NCBI GenBank assembly: GCA_023301645.1
Contig: JALZUH010000112.1
Location: 1-8,588 of the forward strand
Direction: 5' to 3'
From: Akkermansiaceae bacterium
GTDB taxonomy: Bacteria; Verrucomicrobiota; Verrucomicrobiia; Verrucomicrobiales; Akkermansiaceae
Length of the DNA: 8,588 nt
The stretch's first letter is position 1. Every line of letters begins with the position of its first letter. Shown here piece by piece: positions 6,370-8,588 of the stretch. The notes under the pieces are model-generated. The model was not told the origin of the DNA. It was given only the letters and a program-made list of their open reading frames with translations, and made no database searches. Position numbers and translations under genes: made by a program.

Positions 6370-7620
6370 ATGAATCCAAAAACTACTCTCCTCCCCGTAT
6401 TCTGGCTCGTAAGCCTCAGTGCTGCCTATATCATTGGCTCAAAAATGAAATCTCCCACTCAGGAGACAGTTACTGATAAAGAGTCCATTCACGATGCCAG
6501 AGCCTCCTACCGGGAAAAAAGTAGCTCACCAAAAGCAAGCTCTCGTGCAGGCTCATCATCTAAGCACGCATCAAACGATCATAAACCCCCATTAGAAAAG
6601 GTAAAATCCATCCTCTTAAATAATGATCCGATCACTCGCGCAAACGACCTGCTAAAGCTCATCAAAAGGCTCGACTCAAATGGTTTTGCACAGGTCATCA
6701 CAGACTTCCAAGCCACCGGCATGGCAGGCGCACGCCAAAGCGAATACGCCATACTACTCCATGCCTGGGCTAAAATCGACCCTGTCGAAGCACTCTATTA
6801 CGCAGAGAGAAACAGCACCTCAAACTTCGCGCGCCAGAAGATCCTAGCCAGCTGGGCTGCAGAGAATCCAGATTCAGCCATACAGTGGGTAGAGTCTAAT
6901 TACCTTAATAATGATAAAAACCCATGGCTTGCGGGTATCGTCCAAGGCATTGTCGATACAGACACCCAAAAAGCAACGCAAGTCCTGAACTCCATGACCT
7001 TCAGCACCCATAGCATCAATGCGCTCAAAGCGATCACCCCTCATATTTCGCGCCTCAGTCAGCAAGAAGTCACCCAGTGGCTCAGCGAAATTGAAAGTTC
7101 CCGATTAAGAGCTAATGCTACCGGCCAAGTTGCAGAGTTACTTGCACACACCGATCCTGAAGCCACCTCAGAATGGGTTAACTCTCTTGAATCCGCCCAA
7201 GATAAAAGCAATGCTATCAATAAAGTAGCCCTCGCATGGGCGACTCAAGACCTGCCAAAATCGATGGCATGGGTAGCAAGCCTCAGCGACACAGAGCAGG
7301 CCATTGCCACCAACGGGCTCATCAGCCACTATGCAAAGGAAGACCCAGAACAAGCATCTGCATGGCTCGACAACCTAATAAATGCTTCTAATTACGATAC
7401 CCTCGCGACGAAATATATCACCAACACCATCAAGGATGAGCCAGAACTTGCCCTCGCTAAAGTGCCTACACTCAAAAGCGAAGCAAGACAACGCAGCTAC
7501 TACAACTACGCATTAAGCAGCTGGATCAACACAGACTCAAATGCAGCAGAAGCATGGATGAAGAATAATGACGTTTCGGACGAATTATACCAGCGTATCG
7601 TCGGCAGAAAAAGACAGTAG
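6370..7620 (+). CDS. Membrane-anchored alpha-helical repeat protein (nine ~32-residue 'W...DP..A..W' units), function unknown
   Basis: The 416-residue product from ATG 6370 begins MNPKTTLLPVFWLVSLSAAYIIGSKMK, a short hydrophobic segment (about 4-23) that would act as a signal anchor or uncleaved signal peptide. A Ser/Lys-rich, probably disordered linker follows (about 50-73). The rest, from about 130 to 400, is a series of repeats with a core like W-A-x-x-D-P-x-x-A-x-x-W. Cores start near residues 131, 160, 192, 223, 255, 288, 319, 351 and 383, a regular spacing of 29-33. The pattern suggests paired helices forming a solenoid, TPR/Sel1-like in principle but with its own consensus. I know of similar repeats in verrucomicrobial hypothetical proteins but can assign no function. 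An in-frame ATG at 6259 would add 37 residues (with a second hydrophobic patch, TLLLLIGIY). I prefer 6370 because it places a clean signal anchor at the N-terminus. No Shine-Dalgarno motif precedes either start. Confidence 0.8.
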   Translation: MNPKTTLLPVFWLVSLSAAYIIGSKMKSPTQETVTDKESIHDARASYREKSSSPKASSRAGSSSKHASNDHKPPLEKVKSILLNNDPITRANDLLKLIKRLDSNGFAQVITDFQATGMAGARQSEYAILLHAWAKIDPVEALYYAERNSTSNFARQKILASWAAENPDSAIQWVESNYLNNDKNPWLAGIVQGIVDTDTQKATQVLNSMTFSTHSINALKAITPHISRLSQQEVTQWLSEIESSRLRANATGQVAELLAHTDPEATSEWVNSLESAQDKSNAINKVALAWATQDLPKSMAWVASLSDTEQAIATNGLISHYAKEDPEQASAWLDNLINASNYDTLATKYITNTIKDEPELALAKVPTLKSEARQRSYYNYALSSWINTDSNAAEAWMKNNDVSDELYQRIVGRKRQ

Positions 7621-7635
7621 CTCCTAGACTCGTCG

Positions 7636-7649
7636 CCCCCCTCCCCCCC
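7636..7649. repeat. C6-T-C7 homopolymeric tract in the metalloprotease leader
   Basis: CCCCCCTCCCCCCC lies in the 44-bp gap between the repeat-protein stop and the metalloprotease start, ending 15 bp before the ATG. It reads as a G-rich tract on the minus strand. Such tracts are prone to slippage and would place a C-rich stretch where a ribosome-binding site normally lies. It is the most skewed short sequence in the window. Confidence 0.8.
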
Positions 7650-7664
7650 AATGCATCAAATATC

Positions 7665-8588
7665 ATGCTAAAAAAGCACACTATCACCGCCACCTTACTC
7701 TTCGGGTGCAGCCTGAGCATCGCCCCTACTCTCTACCATTCTGCCAGCGCCTACGACGACAGCAGTCGCAGGATTAAACAAACAGCACATCAAGACAAGC
7801 GTAGCGAGATGGGTGACCCCATGATTATCACATGGAGTATCGTTCCTGACGGGACGAGGATGCCTAATAACTTCGTGCCCTCGGGTGTTAAGAAGGTTAG
7901 CGACTTCATTGCGGGCATGGATAAGGCACACCGAGTAGCAGCCGACGACATCACTGACGACCTGCAACAGCGCCCATGGTTTAAAATCCTCGAGAAATCC
8001 TTCGATAAATACGCATCAAAAACCGGACTCACCTACATTTATGAGCCTCACGACACTGGCGACAGTATGGACTTCACCAGCTCGATAGGCAAGAAAGGTA
8101 GTGTCGGCGACGTCCGTATTGGAGGACTCAGCTTAGCCTCCAGCACATTGGACCTCCGCGCCTATAGCGGTCTCCCCGGAGGCAGTGGACAGGCACCCAA
8201 TATCGTATTCAATACCTCACACAAGCTACTAGCCTCCCCCAGAGACTTCGACTTCCTACTCGTCCATGAAAACATGCACAATGTAGGCATTAACCACATC
8301 TTGGTAAACTCTGACCCGCGCCTGACTGCCATAGCCAGCATGGGAGGTGGCACAGGCAATGGTCCACAATTTGACGACCTACTCGGGCTGCATCGACGCT
8401 ATGGTGATGTGAACGAAAAAGGACAGGGTAATGACACGGTGAAACTCGCCACCGACTTAGGTGAATTCAGCGAGAGTAATCAACTCAGCATAGGCATGGA
8501 TGCAGGGCCACTCACCGTAAAGAGTAAGCAGACAGACTTCGTATCCATCGACGGCTCGACAGACCTCGACGTCTATAAATTCACCATC
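7665..8588 (+). CDS. Secreted matrixin-like zinc metalloprotease with PPC-like C-terminal domain (3' end beyond window)
   Basis: An open frame of 308 codons from ATG 7665 to the edge. The N-terminus MLKKHTITATLLFGCSLSIA looks like a signal peptide, with cleavage probably after ASA at residue 29. C15 in LFGC is a poor lipobox but leaves a lipoprotein possible. Residues 201-211, HENMHNVGINH, match the metzincin zinc-binding signature HExxHxxGxxH, with E202 as presumed general base. M226 in IASMGGG is a plausible Met-turn, and FDDLLGLHRRYG (237-248) resembles the helix ending a matrixin catalytic domain. From about 256 to the edge, NDTVKLATDLG and SIDGSTDLDVYKFTI look like the start of a bacterial pre-peptidase C-terminal (PPC) domain. 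It is probably a secreted or surface protein-degrading enzyme. It follows the repeat-protein gene by 44 bp on the same strand and may be cotranscribed. The C-terminus, and any sorting signal there, is missing. Confidence 0.85.
   Translation, partial: MLKKHTITATLLFGCSLSIAPTLYHSASAYDDSSRRIKQTAHQDKRSEMGDPMIITWSIVPDGTRMPNNFVPSGVKKVSDFIAGMDKAHRVAADDITDDLQQRPWFKILEKSFDKYASKTGLTYIYEPHDTGDSMDFTSSIGKKGSVGDVRIGGLSLASSTLDLRAYSGLPGGSGQAPNIVFNTSHKLLASPRDFDFLLVHENMHNVGINHILVNSDPRLTAIASMGGGTGNGPQFDDLLGLHRRYGDVNEKGQGNDTVKLATDLGEFSESNQLSIGMDAGPLTVKSKQTDFVSIDGSTDLDVYKFTI

Overview
The window looks like ordinary chromosomal DNA from a Gram-negative, outer-membrane-bearing bacterium, most likely a member of the Verrucomicrobiota (a Rubritalea- or Verrucomicrobiaceae-like lineage). 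This placement is an inference. It rests on an lpxD gene (lipid A), a glutaminyl-tRNA synthetase, near-absence of Shine-Dalgarno motifs before the starts, and two protein types I associate with that phylum: an anchored protein built of ~32-residue 'W...DP..A..W' helical repeats, and a secreted metzincin with a PPC-like C-terminal domain. No phage, insertion sequence, CRISPR array, tRNA or rRNA was seen.

Layout. Positions 1-644 (minus) hold the N-terminal 214 codons of lpxD, running off the left edge. A 179-bp divergent spacer separates it from glnS (824-2515, plus). Convergent to glnS is a two-gene minus-strand unit: a small FmdB-type zinc ribbon (3099-3329), then 23 bp later a pRiA4b ORF-3-like protein (2566-3075). 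A 263-bp divergent spacer leads to a plus-strand cluster: plsY (3593-4294), gpsA (4291-5286, overlapping plsY by 4 bp) and tcdA (5315-6124). A 245-bp spacer with a strong palindrome and a helical-turn-spaced direct repeat precedes the repeat protein (6370-7620). After 44 bp containing a C6TC7 tract comes the secreted metalloprotease (7665 to the right edge, 3' end missing).

How the genes fit together. GpsA makes sn-glycerol-3-phosphate and PlsY acylates it to lysophosphatidate, so the overlapping pair encodes consecutive entry steps of phospholipid synthesis. TcdA modifies t6A37 of tRNA and has no obvious link beyond sharing the transcript. GlnRS and LpxD are housekeeping. The two right-hand proteins are the least characterised part: one is predicted to be membrane-anchored with a long helical-repeat domain, the other exported with a complete HExxHxxGxxH zinc site. 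Their co-orientation makes a joint envelope or extracellular role possible but unproven.

I did not find a convincing undescribed multi-gene system. The points most worth a second look are the nine-unit repeat protein, the palindrome and direct-repeat module in front of it, the metzincin with the C-tract leader, and an exact one-coil duplication inside lpxD.
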